Shown: in pieces, positions 26,871-36,000 of the stretch
Layout of the letters: the number at the start of each line of letters is the position of its first letter
How positions within the stretch are numbered: the stretch's first letter is position 1
Assembly: GCF_000341735.1 (NCBI RefSeq)
Contig: NZ_KB455575.1
Span: forward strand, 588,718 to 652,717
Source: Methylotuvimicrobium buryatense 5G
GTDB lineage: Bacteria > Pseudomonadota > Gammaproteobacteria > Methylococcales > Methylomonadaceae
Reading direction: 5' to 3'
DNA length: 64,000 nucleotides
The notes under the pieces: generated by a model
Database searches by the model: none
Seen by the model: only the letters and a program-made list of their open reading frames with translations
What the model was told of the DNA's origin: nothing
Made by a program: the position numbers and the translations under genes

Positions 26871-27085
26871 CAGCAATTCCCAGTTTGAGCAGTTTCGCCG
26901 ATTTTAGGGTGTGGGGTATGCCTGTCGAGGAACGCCGTAAACCCATCCATGGGGGCTTGGCGGCAGCTCGAGCGCCAAGGATGGCGTGAATGCAGATTTT
27001 GCATGGAGCAAAAATCTGCCCTGCTGCCGACATCCTCGCCAAGCACACCCCACACCCTTTTTGATCTCCAAATTGGGAATTGCTG
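26871..27085. repeat. Dispersed repeat family B, copy 2, nested palindrome
   Basis: CAGCAATTCCCAGTTTG (26871-26887) faces its near-perfect inverse CAAATTGGGAATTGCTG (27069-27085). Inside are further inverted arms, AGGGTGTGGGGT against ACCCCACACCCT, and a central stretch that is the inverse of CAGGGCAGATTTTTGCTC shared with copies at 21216 and 47330. The gap 26777-27274 holds this element and no gene. Short open frames across it are not credible. Confidence 0.75.
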
Positions 27086-27274
27086 ACCAAACCGCCACAA
27101 AGCCTACTATTTGTATAAGTTATTTTGTGCATATTCCTTAGTGGCATTACCCCTTTGACCGCCTCTCGTTTTGATGATCTTGAATTGACAATCAATTTAA
27201 TATTTTCATCATTATCAACAATCGCTAAACTATGCTGTTATTCAAGAGCGCCCCTGCTTTTCATGTTTCGATAA

Positions 27275-28603
27275 ATGACCACCGACAATAATGTGACGAC
27301 CTTATTTCCCTTGCCGCAAAACCACCCGCAACGTTTCGTGTTGCACAATGAAGTCCATGCCCGCGCATCGCTGAACTTGGAGTTACCGATCAGGGCCTCT
27401 CATCTGGCCTTGCTGTTGACGAGCGATGAAAAACAGCGCGAGCGCGACCATCTGAGCAAGCTCTGCGAGCGATACGGCAAGCCGTGTCCCGAAAACGACG
27501 CTAGCCATTTGAGCGAAACCTTCGATACGTTCGAAATCCGGTGGGAGCAGCACAGCGAGTTCAGCACTTACACGTTTTACGTAGCGAATACGCCGGCCGA
27601 TCCGTTTTCCGACCCTGCGTTGAAGAAAGTGCCGGTCGATTGGCTTTCCGAATTGCCGGGTCAATTGATGGTCGCCGCGCATGCCGTAATCCAACCGGCG
27701 GCTGTTGTCAAGAACGGCGACGGTCTCGATATGGCCGCTATTTCCGCCTGTTTCGCGAACAATCCGGTCGTAGGTTCCAGCGTTACCGGCGGGGACGCTC
27801 AGGTATTTACCGATTTTAGGATACATGTCGACGGATTCAGCCGTTTTCTGATCGTCGACCATAATTTGCGCTCGGCGCAGGCAGGTCGATTGCTGCATCG
27901 TCTGTTCGAAATCGAAGTCTACAGAGTAATGGCACTGCTGGCGTTTCCAATCGCGAAAAAGCTCGCGCCGGAACTGAGGCGGGCCAATCAGAAGCTTTAT
28001 ACGATCACGAATGCAATGGCGCAATCGGACAACAGTAAGGACGCCGGGCTGTTGGACGAATTGACGACGTTGGCTGCCGAAATCGAAAACCATATTTCGA
28101 CGCATCTGTTTCGATTCACGGCTGCAAGCGCCTACTATCAACTGGTCGGTCAACGTCTAGAGGATTTACGCGAAGTCCGGATTCAAGGCATACAGACGCT
28201 CGGCGAATTCATTCGGCGGCGCATGGAACCGGCGATGAATACCTGTTATTCGACCTCCAAACGATTCACATCCTTGTCCGAAAGAGTCGGCAATGCGAGC
28301 CAATTATTGCGAACACGAGTCGATATCGTGATCGAGCGGCAGAATCAAGGGCTGCTGAGCTCGATGGCGCGGCGAGCGAAGATGCAGTTCAAGATGCAAC
28401 AGACCGTTGAAGGCATTTCGATCGTCGCGATCACCTATTACGCGACCGGGCTGATCGGCTCGGTCTCCAAGGCTGCGCGCGCTGCCGGTTGGCCGGTCAA
28501 TCCGGAGCTCGCGGTAGGCGCGGCGATTCCGTTCGTGATGATAGCGGTCGCGTTGGGCCTGAAACGGATTCACAAAATGATCGAAAAAACGAGCGACGAA
28601 TAA
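27275..28603 (+). CDS. DUF3422 family membrane protein
   Basis: A 442-residue protein matching DUF3422. It has the N-terminal HNEVHARASLNLELPIRASH block (residues 24-43), a long helical middle with the ARELRRANQ-like APELRRANQKLYTITNAM, and the family pattern FTAASAYYQLVGQRLEDLRE followed by GEFIRRRMEPAMNTC. Two hydrophobic segments close the C-terminus (IVAITYYATGLIGSVSKAA, then VGAAIPFVMIAVALGL). The family is of unknown function, possibly an inner-membrane protein. It is a single gene flanked by repeats on both sides. Confidence 0.88.
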   Translation: MTTDNNVTTLFPLPQNHPQRFVLHNEVHARASLNLELPIRASHLALLLTSDEKQRERDHLSKLCERYGKPCPENDASHLSETFDTFEIRWEQHSEFSTYTFYVANTPADPFSDPALKKVPVDWLSELPGQLMVAAHAVIQPAAVVKNGDGLDMAAISACFANNPVVGSSVTGGDAQVFTDFRIHVDGFSRFLIVDHNLRSAQAGRLLHRLFEIEVYRVMALLAFPIAKKLAPELRRANQKLYTITNAMAQSDNSKDAGLLDELTTLAAEIENHISTHLFRFTAASAYYQLVGQRLEDLREVRIQGIQTLGEFIRRRMEPAMNTCYSTSKRFTSLSERVGNASQLLRTRVDIVIERQNQGLLSSMARRAKMQFKMQQTVEGISIVAITYYATGLIGSVSKAARAAGWPVNPELAVGAAIPFVMIAVALGLKRIHKMIEKTSDE

Positions 28604-28719
28604 AGTCGCGTAGTCGGGTTAGTGTTGCGTAACCCGACGTTCTGGAGAAGTCTTATTCCCAAGCTATCGTCTGTGGATCGAACGCCAAGAGAATCAAAAT
28701 CTGGAGCCGCAGGGTGCTT

Positions 28720-28782
28720 ACTCCCTTTATATACACATCCCATATCTTTTATTCTTAGACGGTTTTTCAATCAAAAGGGAGT
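28720..28782. repeat. Short inverted repeat with a tail shared with 21361-21408
   Basis: ACTCCCTTT (28720-28728) faces AAAGGGAGT (28774-28782). Bases 28734-28782 nearly match 21361-21408 (CACATCCCATA ... AGACGGTTTTTC ... AAAAGGGAGT). It lies in the convergent gap between DUF3422 and dctM, where it might also terminate transcription. Confidence 0.65.
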
Positions 28783-28788
28783 AATAGC

Positions 28789-30078
28789 TTATGACCGACT
28801 TGCTTCTAGCCAACTCGGTAAGCCTAATGTGAGTGCCGGCCAATAAGTAATGATCAGTACGGCTAATAGCAGAATGAAGAAAAAAGGCAATGTGGCTTGG
28901 TATAGCTGTAATAGAGGTCGCTGGAACCGGTAACTGGCGATAAACAAGTTCATGCCCACCGGTGGCGTGAAGTAGCCGATTTGCATATTCGCCAGAAAAA
29001 TAATGCCCAAATGCACGGGGTCTACGCCGTAACCGACCGCGATCGGCAGCAGTAACGGAATCATGATGACCAACGCGGCGAAAATGTCGAGCATCATGCC
29101 CAAGATCAGCAAAAACACGTTCAGCGCGATAAGAAAGGTCAATCGGCTCGAGATATGATCGTGAACGAATTCGAATAAACGCCCCGGCACATCGGCATCG
29201 ATCATCACGTTCGTCGAGGCCAGCGAAACGCCTAAAATTACCAGAATGCCGCCGACCATGACCATTGCGCTTCGCATCACGGCAGGCAATTGGCTTAGAC
29301 TGATTTCGCGGTGAATCAAGACTTCGACAATCAGCACATAGACCGTCGTGACGGCGGCGGCTTCCGATACCGCGAAATAGCCGCTGTAAATGCCGCCCAG
29401 CACGATAAACGGCAAAGGCAGTTCCCAGCGCGATTCGCGCAAAGCCTGCCAGGCTTCGTTTACGGTGAATCGAGTCAGTCCGATATCGCGGTTATGCCAA
29501 TAACTCCAACCCGACAACATGACCAACATCAGCAGACCCGGCATGACGCCGGCCAAAAACAACTCATCGATCGTAAACGGCCGGCCGACGCTCATTTGCT
29601 GTGCGATAACGCCGAACAATATCAGTGGTAATGAAGGGGCGAACAGCAAACCCAGGCTGCCGGATGTCGTCACCAAGCCGAGGCTGAAATTTTCACGGTA
29701 ACCGGCTTTGATCAAGGCCGGATAAAGCAAGGCGCCCAATGCGACGATCGTGACGCCCGAAGCGCCGGTAAACGCTGTCAACAATGCGCAAGCCGTCAAT
29801 GAAACCATGGCCAGGCCGCCGGGCAACCAGCCTAGCAGCGCTTGCGTCAGGCGCATCAGCCTTGCCGGCGCTTGGCTTTCGCTTAATAAGAAACCTGCAA
29901 ACGTAAACAGCGGAATCGCCAGTAATATCGACATATCGGCCAGGCGGTAAAACTCGATCGCCACGACCATCAAGTCGATTTCGTTATGATAAAACCCGAG
30001 CAGGGCGCTGGCGGCAATAATCGCGAACAATGGAGTGCCCAAGAGCGCCAGAACGATTAGCGCAACTGCGATGAGCAT
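28789..30078 (-). CDS. dctM: TRAP transporter large permease subunit
   Basis: A 429-residue integral membrane protein of about 12 segments, the sodium-coupled permease of a TRAP transporter. Family signatures are an N-terminal hydrophobic start MLIAVALIVLALLGTPLFAI, FTGASGVTIVALGALLYPAL, a GLVTTSGSLGLLFAPSLPLI block, and HLGIIFLANMQIGYFTPPVG near the C-terminus. It acts in the inner membrane with DctQ and receives substrate from DctP. Its start overlaps the dctQ stop by one base. It is the last gene of the tatT-dctP-dctQ-dctM run. The substrate is unknown. Confidence 0.93.
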   Translation of the reverse strand: MLIAVALIVLALLGTPLFAIIAASALLGFYHNEIDLMVVAIEFYRLADMSILLAIPLFTFAGFLLSESQAPARLMRLTQALLGWLPGGLAMVSLTACALLTAFTGASGVTIVALGALLYPALIKAGYRENFSLGLVTTSGSLGLLFAPSLPLILFGVIAQQMSVGRPFTIDELFLAGVMPGLLMLVMLSGWSYWHNRDIGLTRFTVNEAWQALRESRWELPLPFIVLGGIYSGYFAVSEAAAVTTVYVLIVEVLIHREISLSQLPAVMRSAMVMVGGILVILGVSLASTNVMIDADVPGRLFEFVHDHISSRLTFLIALNVFLLILGMMLDIFAALVIMIPLLLPIAVGYGVDPVHLGIIFLANMQIGYFTPPVGMNLFIASYRFQRPLLQLYQATLPFFFILLLAVLIITYWPALTLGLPSWLEASRS

Positions 30079-30557
30079 CAGGGCGCCTCTCTATTCAGCA
30101 AGACCGAAAGCCCATGCAATACAAAGCGCAGGCTCATGATGCCGAAGCCGAATGGGATAATTAGTTGGCAAATCCAGACAGGAACCGAGGCGAATGCCGT
30201 AGTCGCATCTTGATAGTCCATCAGCGTCAATCGCGCGCCTTGCCAAGCCAGTAGTGCGCAAATGATAGCGGTAAACCAGTGGCTGATGAGTTGAGCGGGT
30301 ATTTTCAGAAATGGGGGCAGGTACTTGCTAAGGACATCGATGCTGATATGGTTATTATCGCGGGTTGCGGCCATCGCCCCGAGCAGCGCGATCCATAGCA
30401 CTAGGATACGCAGCAGCGGGTCGGCCCAGTCCAAGCCGGCGCCCCAAACGTTTCGCAGCACGACCTGGCCGATGGCCAGCAAAATCATCGCGGCGAGTAC
30501 TAACGCCAAAATGCCGTCTTCTAGCCGCCTTAAACCGTTGATGAGACGCCGACACAT
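30078..30557 (-). CDS. dctQ: TRAP transporter small permease subunit
   Basis: A 159-residue protein with four predicted membrane helices. Typical DctQ features are the start RRLEDGILALVLAAMILLAI and GQVVLRNVWGAGLDWADPLL, RDNNHISIDVLSKYLPP, and the final hydrophobic helix. DctQ stabilises and couples the DctM permease. It starts 4 bases after dctP ends and overlaps dctM by a base, so the operon structure is clear. Confidence 0.9.
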   Translation of the reverse strand: MCRRLINGLRRLEDGILALVLAAMILLAIGQVVLRNVWGAGLDWADPLLRILVLWIALLGAMAATRDNNHISIDVLSKYLPPFLKIPAQLISHWFTAIICALLAWQGARLTLMDYQDATTAFASVPVWICQLIIPFGFGIMSLRFVLHGLSVLLNREAP

Positions 30558-30561
30558 GGAG

Positions 30562-31566
30562 CTAGTGGACTGAGCCTTGGCGAAAGTCGTTTAAATGCCG
30601 TCTTAGGGTCTCGATAATCGATTGGCTGAGAATGCCTTCCCGTTCCATTTTCGATTTAGTGTCTTCGAGCATCGCCTGCCAGTTTTTTCGATCGTTTTCA
30701 TCGGTTGCGACGAATTGAATGCCTTGGTTGCGTAAAACCCTGAGCGCTTCGGCATTATCGCGGCGATTGATACTGTTGAATTCCTTATAAACCGCGCCGA
30801 TTACATCGCGAACGATTCGTTGATCGTCCGGCCTTAATCGCGAGAAGGCCCGTGCTTGAACGATCATCGTACCGTACAAATAAGCCAACGGTTCATCGGT
30901 AACAAATTTGACGCGGGCGTGCCATTGCAGCGCAATCGCGCCCATCGGCGAGCTGGCGACCGTATTGATCAGGCCGGTTTGCAATGCGGTCATTACATCG
31001 GTTAACGGTAGCGATATCGGGGATACGCCGATGGTTTGAAAAGCGCTTCGGCTGATGTAATCGCCTTCGGGAATCCATATCTTTTGGCCTTTCAGGTCTT
31101 CGACCCGCGACACCGGTTTGTCCGACATCAAATAGGCAAAACCGCCTTCGCTCAGACCGAAGCTGATGAAACCGTTTTGCTCGAGTCCCTTGACGATCAA
31201 ATCGTCCATGCGCGAGCGCACATAATCGACTTCGTCGAAAGAGCGAAAAATCAACGGCAAGCTATACACCTGCGAATCCGGGTAAATGTCCTTCAAACCG
31301 CCGCCGGGAATAATGCCGCCTTGTAACTGATTGACATTGATTTTACGCATCACGCTGGCGTCGTTGCCCATGATACCGCCCGGGTAAAACCGAAAGGTAA
31401 CGCGACCGTTCGTGCGCCGTTTAATCTCGTCGGCAGCTTCGCGCATTTTTTCCATCCAGACCGTACCGTCCGGCGAAGCTGTTGCGATTTTGAGCATTTG
31501 CGATAGGGCCGGCGGCGAAAAAACCGTCAGGCACATTAAAAACAGAGTCGCGATTAAATGATGCAT
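30562..31566 (-). CDS. dctP: TRAP transporter substrate-binding protein
   Basis: A 334-residue periplasmic solute receptor with a signal peptide ending around SPPALSQ (residue 23). DctP hallmarks follow: LKIATASPDGTVWMEKMREA, the TNGRVTFRFYPGGIMGND block, YSLPLIFRSFDEVDYV, and DLKGQKIWIPEGDYISRSAF with the residues that line the ligand cleft. The canonical carboxylate-binding Arg should lie in the KGQKIWIPE strand; I do not see the usual (K/R)xRVP form, so the ligand may not be a simple dicarboxylate. It lies directly after tatT, whose product is thought to partner with DctP. Confidence 0.92.
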   Translation of the reverse strand: MHHLIATLFLMCLTVFSPPALSQMLKIATASPDGTVWMEKMREAADEIKRRTNGRVTFRFYPGGIMGNDASVMRKINVNQLQGGIIPGGGLKDIYPDSQVYSLPLIFRSFDEVDYVRSRMDDLIVKGLEQNGFISFGLSEGGFAYLMSDKPVSRVEDLKGQKIWIPEGDYISRSAFQTIGVSPISLPLTDVMTALQTGLINTVASSPMGAIALQWHARVKFVTDEPLAYLYGTMIVQARAFSRLRPDDQRIVRDVIGAVYKEFNSINRRDNAEALRVLRNQGIQFVATDENDRKNWQAMLEDTKSKMEREGILSQSIIETLRRHLNDFRQGSVH

Positions 31567-31569
31567 AAG

Positions 31570-32430
31570 TCACTCTTGGAAGTAGCTGTCGGATTCGGCC
31601 AGTAATTGTTGGGCTTCTTGTTGCGCCATGGTATTGGAAAGGGACAGGCCCGGCACATTCGGGTCAGCCTGCAGTACTTCGCGCAGCAAACGGTCGTGGA
31701 GATCACGATCATACAGCATCCGAGCATAATTGCGTGCCAAGGCGACCTTGACGGCCAGATCGTTACCGCGCGACAGTTCTATCGCGCGCTCGAAATGGCT
31801 TTTAGCGGTTTCCGGATCGCCGCCCAAAGCCGGCGATAATTGCGAGCGGAGCAGTCCCAGATAGAAATGCGCCCGTCCGGAATCGAAGGACTCGTCCAAT
31901 TCGAGTATTCTTTCGAATAACGATTCGATTTTCGGTCGGTCGGCAATAGCATCCCAATCGCGGCTGTGAGCTTGCAGCCACGAAGCCCAAGTCAGTCCGT
32001 AGGTGTACAGAACATTCAAGGATGCACGATCGGCATTTTGCAAAGCCGGTGCGAAAGCGTCATGAGGCAATCGGTCGATCCGACATAGGGAGTGCCGTTC
32101 CAAACACAGAGCCCGTTCGGCGTAAGCGCGCGCTTTATTGCTGAGGTTACGGGCACGGGACGTCTCCCTCACCAATTCCGATGCATATAATGCATAGAGC
32201 TTAGCGCCGGAAACCAGCAGGTCCGTATTTTCCGGTTGTTGCTCGATCAATCCGTCGGTCATCAATAGATAAGCCGGCAAGCCTTTGCGCACGATCTCGA
32301 TGTCGTTCTGATCGAGAATTGCCGAGGACAGAGAGTCGGAAAGGTTTTGAAGGGAAGCGCTCACGCAGCCCATCAAAAACGCCGATAAAACCGGCAATAA
32401 AATAAATCGGGTTAATTTCGCTATGGCCAT
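31570..32430 (-). CDS. TRAP transporter-associated lipoprotein TatT
   Basis: A 286-residue lipoprotein: the signal ends in the lipobox LMGC, with Cys22 as the lipid-modified residue. The mature part is entirely helical with TPR-like repeats (LVSGAKLYALYASEL, RARNLSNKARAYAERAL, SFDSGRAHFYLGLLRSQLSP, AKSHFERAIELSRG). This matches the TatT family, trimeric TPR lipoproteins that bind the TRAP receptor and may pass hydrophobic ligands to it. It is first in the tatT-dctPQM run, 3 bases ahead of dctP and 155 bases downstream of the thioesterase gene. A hydrophobic substrate is an inference from the family. Confidence 0.88.
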   Translation of the reverse strand: MAIAKLTRFILLPVLSAFLMGCVSASLQNLSDSLSSAILDQNDIEIVRKGLPAYLLMTDGLIEQQPENTDLLVSGAKLYALYASELVRETSRARNLSNKARAYAERALCLERHSLCRIDRLPHDAFAPALQNADRASLNVLYTYGLTWASWLQAHSRDWDAIADRPKIESLFERILELDESFDSGRAHFYLGLLRSQLSPALGGDPETAKSHFERAIELSRGNDLAVKVALARNYARMLYDRDLHDRLLREVLQADPNVPGLSLSNTMAQQEAQQLLAESDSYFQE

Positions 32431-32585
32431 AGGATTATTCAGAAAAATTCGATATTCGGCCGGTCATTATACCTTTATTGATCAGCGAAAGAGTACAGAA
32501 GCTAAAAGCGGATCGCTAAAGAGTAGAATCTATAATCGCTGCTTCGGGGTTGCATAAATTCGGAGTTGAATCCAAGATTGAATTT

Positions 32586-33011
32586 TCAGATTTCAAATTC
32601 GTATAACGCCAAGCGTAGCGATTGAGGAAGTGGCGTAGGGCGCATTGTCGTTCCCTCTTTCATCATAGAGGCGATTTGTTGTTCGCCGCTGGCGATCAAT
32701 TCTTCAGTATTTTCTTGACGGACTCTTAGATAATCAAATTTCATCGTAACGCGATTTTGTGTGATCTGAGTTGCAAACATTTTTATGAGCACTTCGTCCA
32801 ATGCGAACAACTCCTGAAAATATTCGCACGATACCCGCGTCGTTACTAGGCTTAACCCTTGCCCAAGCGCATCGATCACGTCGGGTGCATAATCGCGTAG
32901 AAACATTTCACGTACTCGGCCTTGCCAACGTATATGGTTGGCGAAATAGACATTGCCGACCAAGTTGGTTTCTTCAAAACTAACGATGTGCCGATATTCG
33001 TAGGCTTTCAT
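32586..33011 (-). CDS. Enediyne-type hotdog thioesterase (E10-like)
   Basis: A 141-residue hotdog-fold acyl-ACP thioesterase. The start YRHIVSFEETNLVGNVYFAN, then HIRWQGRVREMFLRDYAP, matches the distinctive YFxNxxRWQGRxREMFL pattern of the enediyne thioesterases (CalE7/SgcE10/DynE7 family). These release the polyene or beta-keto polyene chain from the iterative PKS. The catalytic Asp of ordinary 4-hydroxybenzoyl-CoA thioesterases is replaced in this subfamily, as here. The gene begins 1 base after the PKS stop, so the two are translationally coupled. Confidence 0.9.
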   Translation of the reverse strand: MKAYEYRHIVSFEETNLVGNVYFANHIRWQGRVREMFLRDYAPDVIDALGQGLSLVTTRVSCEYFQELFALDEVLIKMFATQITQNRVTMKFDYLRVRQENTEELIASGEQQIASMMKEGTTMRPTPLPQSLRLALYEFEI

Positions 33012-33012
33012 A

Positions 33013-36000
33013 TTACTTCCCGAATGCTGCCGGCGATTTTGATTGGCGATTTTGTTCGATCAATATCGAAAACATCAATGGCGAAGAAGTGCCTTTGAGC
33101 TTTGCGATGTAGGTGGCAATGACGAAAGGGCCGGCTGTAAAAGTGACCCATCCGTCTTTTTCAGCCGATTGTAAGGTCAACGGGTGATTGGCGCTTGCGC
33201 CTGCTTTTTTCAAGCATTCGATGGCACCCCAAACGCGGGTCGCCGTTCGATCCAGGTTTTCTCCGAATTGTTCGACGGTCAACCGCGCCAATGCAAAGCG
33301 TTCTTTGCCGAGTAAGTCTTCCCACGCGGTAATCGGCCGATCGGTAACGGTTTCTAAATCGCAAGCGACTTGTGATTCGCTTGTAACCGCGAAAACCCAA
33401 CCCTCAGCATGTGCTACGGAAATCGTTCGGCCATCGACGGATTCGGGTTTGCCGTCGCTACGGCGCAAAATAGTGTTTTTATTGCCCAAGGCCAATTTTA
33501 TCGCAGTCTTTGTCGGTTCTTCGGCAACATGGCTGTCTTTGCGTAACAAGACGAAGTTCAAATCGTGTGGTTTAACGATTGCATCAATCTTGCGCTGCAG
33601 ATAAGGCGCAATTAAACCAACATGCCAAGTTTCCCAATCGATGTTCGTAATCTCGCGCAAATGTAGGCCTTGCCAAATTTCTTTCAAAAAGCCCGCATGG
33701 GTTCGAATTTCGAGGTCGTAGCAAAATTCATCGTGTCGTTGCCACCGTTCTCGGGCTAAGACATATGTCGGGCCGTCGATATTCAAGTCTTTCGGTATCC
33801 AGCGTTCTAAGGCGGTGGGTAACACGATTGCATGCGGAATGCAGGCTTGAATTGCGTGGAGGGCTGCATCTCGAGTACCGGGATCGCCTATCAGTAAGGT
33901 TTGCGGCAAAAAGCGGGCAAACCAAGTTTCTTCCGAAAGGTCTGTGCCGATATCGGCAGTACATTGAAATGCGGAAAGCTGCCGATAGGCTTTTACTTGT
34001 CGAAAGCGGCCATCTTGAAAAAATAAAGGGCCGTAAAGTTCGGCGTCCGGGTCGATGGCTATTTTTTGTGGATTAGTTGAATTCTCCTGAGCTGCTTCGT
34101 CGCGATAATTATTCGGACAGGCATCGAATCTTAATATCGCATGGAAGTGATCGATTTGGAATGCGGTCTGGCTGAAACGTAGAGCGACCTCGATGCTCTG
34201 GTCCTCTTTAACTAAAGCAACGGTGCGCAACGTAACGATCTCGTTGGGAGGCACTACGATCGGGTGGGCAAAACGCAAGTCCTGGAAGGAAGGAGTTTCA
34301 GTCCGGCCAGTGACCGACCGGGCTGCTTGCACCATAGCTTCCATTCCGATGACAGCCGGAAAAATATGTTCGCCTTGGTAAACATGATCGTTCAAATAAG
34401 GATCGTTGTTTAATGAAATTTCAGAATCGGTCACTAATTCGATTCCCGGATAAAATAGTCCGGGCTTTTCTATAAATCGAAGAAAAGGTAATTCGTTGGT
34501 CGGCAGAACCGGCAAAGGCGGAGTAATGCCTAAACGGCCGCTTATTACCACGTTTGAACTCGGCAATTCCAAATCCAGCAACCGGTTCAACCATTCGATG
34601 CCTTGTTCCGGCGATATCGGGCTAATCCCTTCACGTAATAAAGTGTCGATACGGCCTAAGCGCTCACCCATGCCGACGCCCGACCATATAGACCATTCGA
34701 GAGAAAGGCAACGACAAGCGGGGTTACGCTCTTTGAACGAATCGGTTTCATGGCTCAGCCAAGCATTCGCCAATGCATAATCTGCTTCGCCGCGCATTCC
34801 AACGCGGCCAATAATCGAGCTGAAGTTAATTAATAGCTTGAGTTTGCCGGAGTCGACCGATGCCAGTAGATGCTTAAGGCCGGATATTTTGGGAGACAAT
34901 GTGCGCTTTAGAATCTCAATATCCAAGTCGTGGATCAATCTGGGCTCATTGACGCCTGCGCCATGTAAAATAGCGGTAATCGCGCCGAATTCGGATTCCG
35001 CTTGCTTTACGGCGTTGTGAATACTATCCGCATCGCCGACATCGGCGGCATAATAGCGGAATGCGATGTCGGCCTCACTGAAACGCATCAGGTTTTCATC
35101 TAACACGGTATCGTTTTCCGGTAATGCGCGTCCCAAGAGTATCAAGCGTAGACCATGCACGCGCGCCAGCGAAAAGGCGCATTCGGCGGCGATGCCTTTA
35201 CCGCCGCCACTGACTAACAGCACATCGCCCGATGTTAATAACGAATTTCCGCTATCGTCGGCAAGAGTGGCAATTAAACGCAAAACCCGTTCCGATCGTT
35301 GTCCTGAACTATCGTAAATCGCTTCACAAAAACCGTCGGCAGCAAGCGTTTCGGCAACAATCCAAGATAACGCTTCTTGGCGATAGGGCGTATCGATAAC
35401 GCTAACGGATAATCCATCGGCTTCTTCAAACAAGGTTCTTGCAAATGCCGAGGCAAAACCGTTGTGCTGAACCAGAATGAAAGACCTTGGCGTTCCGTCT
35501 TGTTCCAACGCGACTTGTGCCGCATCCAACAGTAATCGGTCGTATCCGGAGTCTGGGATGGGAGGGAGACAGAGCAAAACGCCCGTGCCGCCGATCGACT
35601 CGAGCCGCTTTAATAAAGGGGCGGCCAGTATATGATCTTCAGGGGCAAATACACGCCAAGACGAAGGCTGTTGTCTTTGACGGTCATTAGAAGAGGGCTT
35701 GGCTGGCTTTAATTCGCAGGGGCGCTGTTCGATAGTGAAGGCTCTTACCCAATTTTCTAGTCCTTGAGGCGCTGTATGTCGTTCGATATCGGCGTCATTA
35801 TTAACGGTGCGCATCGATTCCAAAAATCGGGCTGCTTGGCCAACGGTGGCGTGTGCGTATTCCGTCGGCGCCAACGAAACCGGCAGATTCAGTTTCCGTG
35901 CGGCGTCGGCCATAATTTGTCCGATGCTGATCGAGTTAAGATGCAAATCCCGTAACAAATGATGTTGGTCTTGAATTTCCGAAGCGGGCAGTTCAACTTT

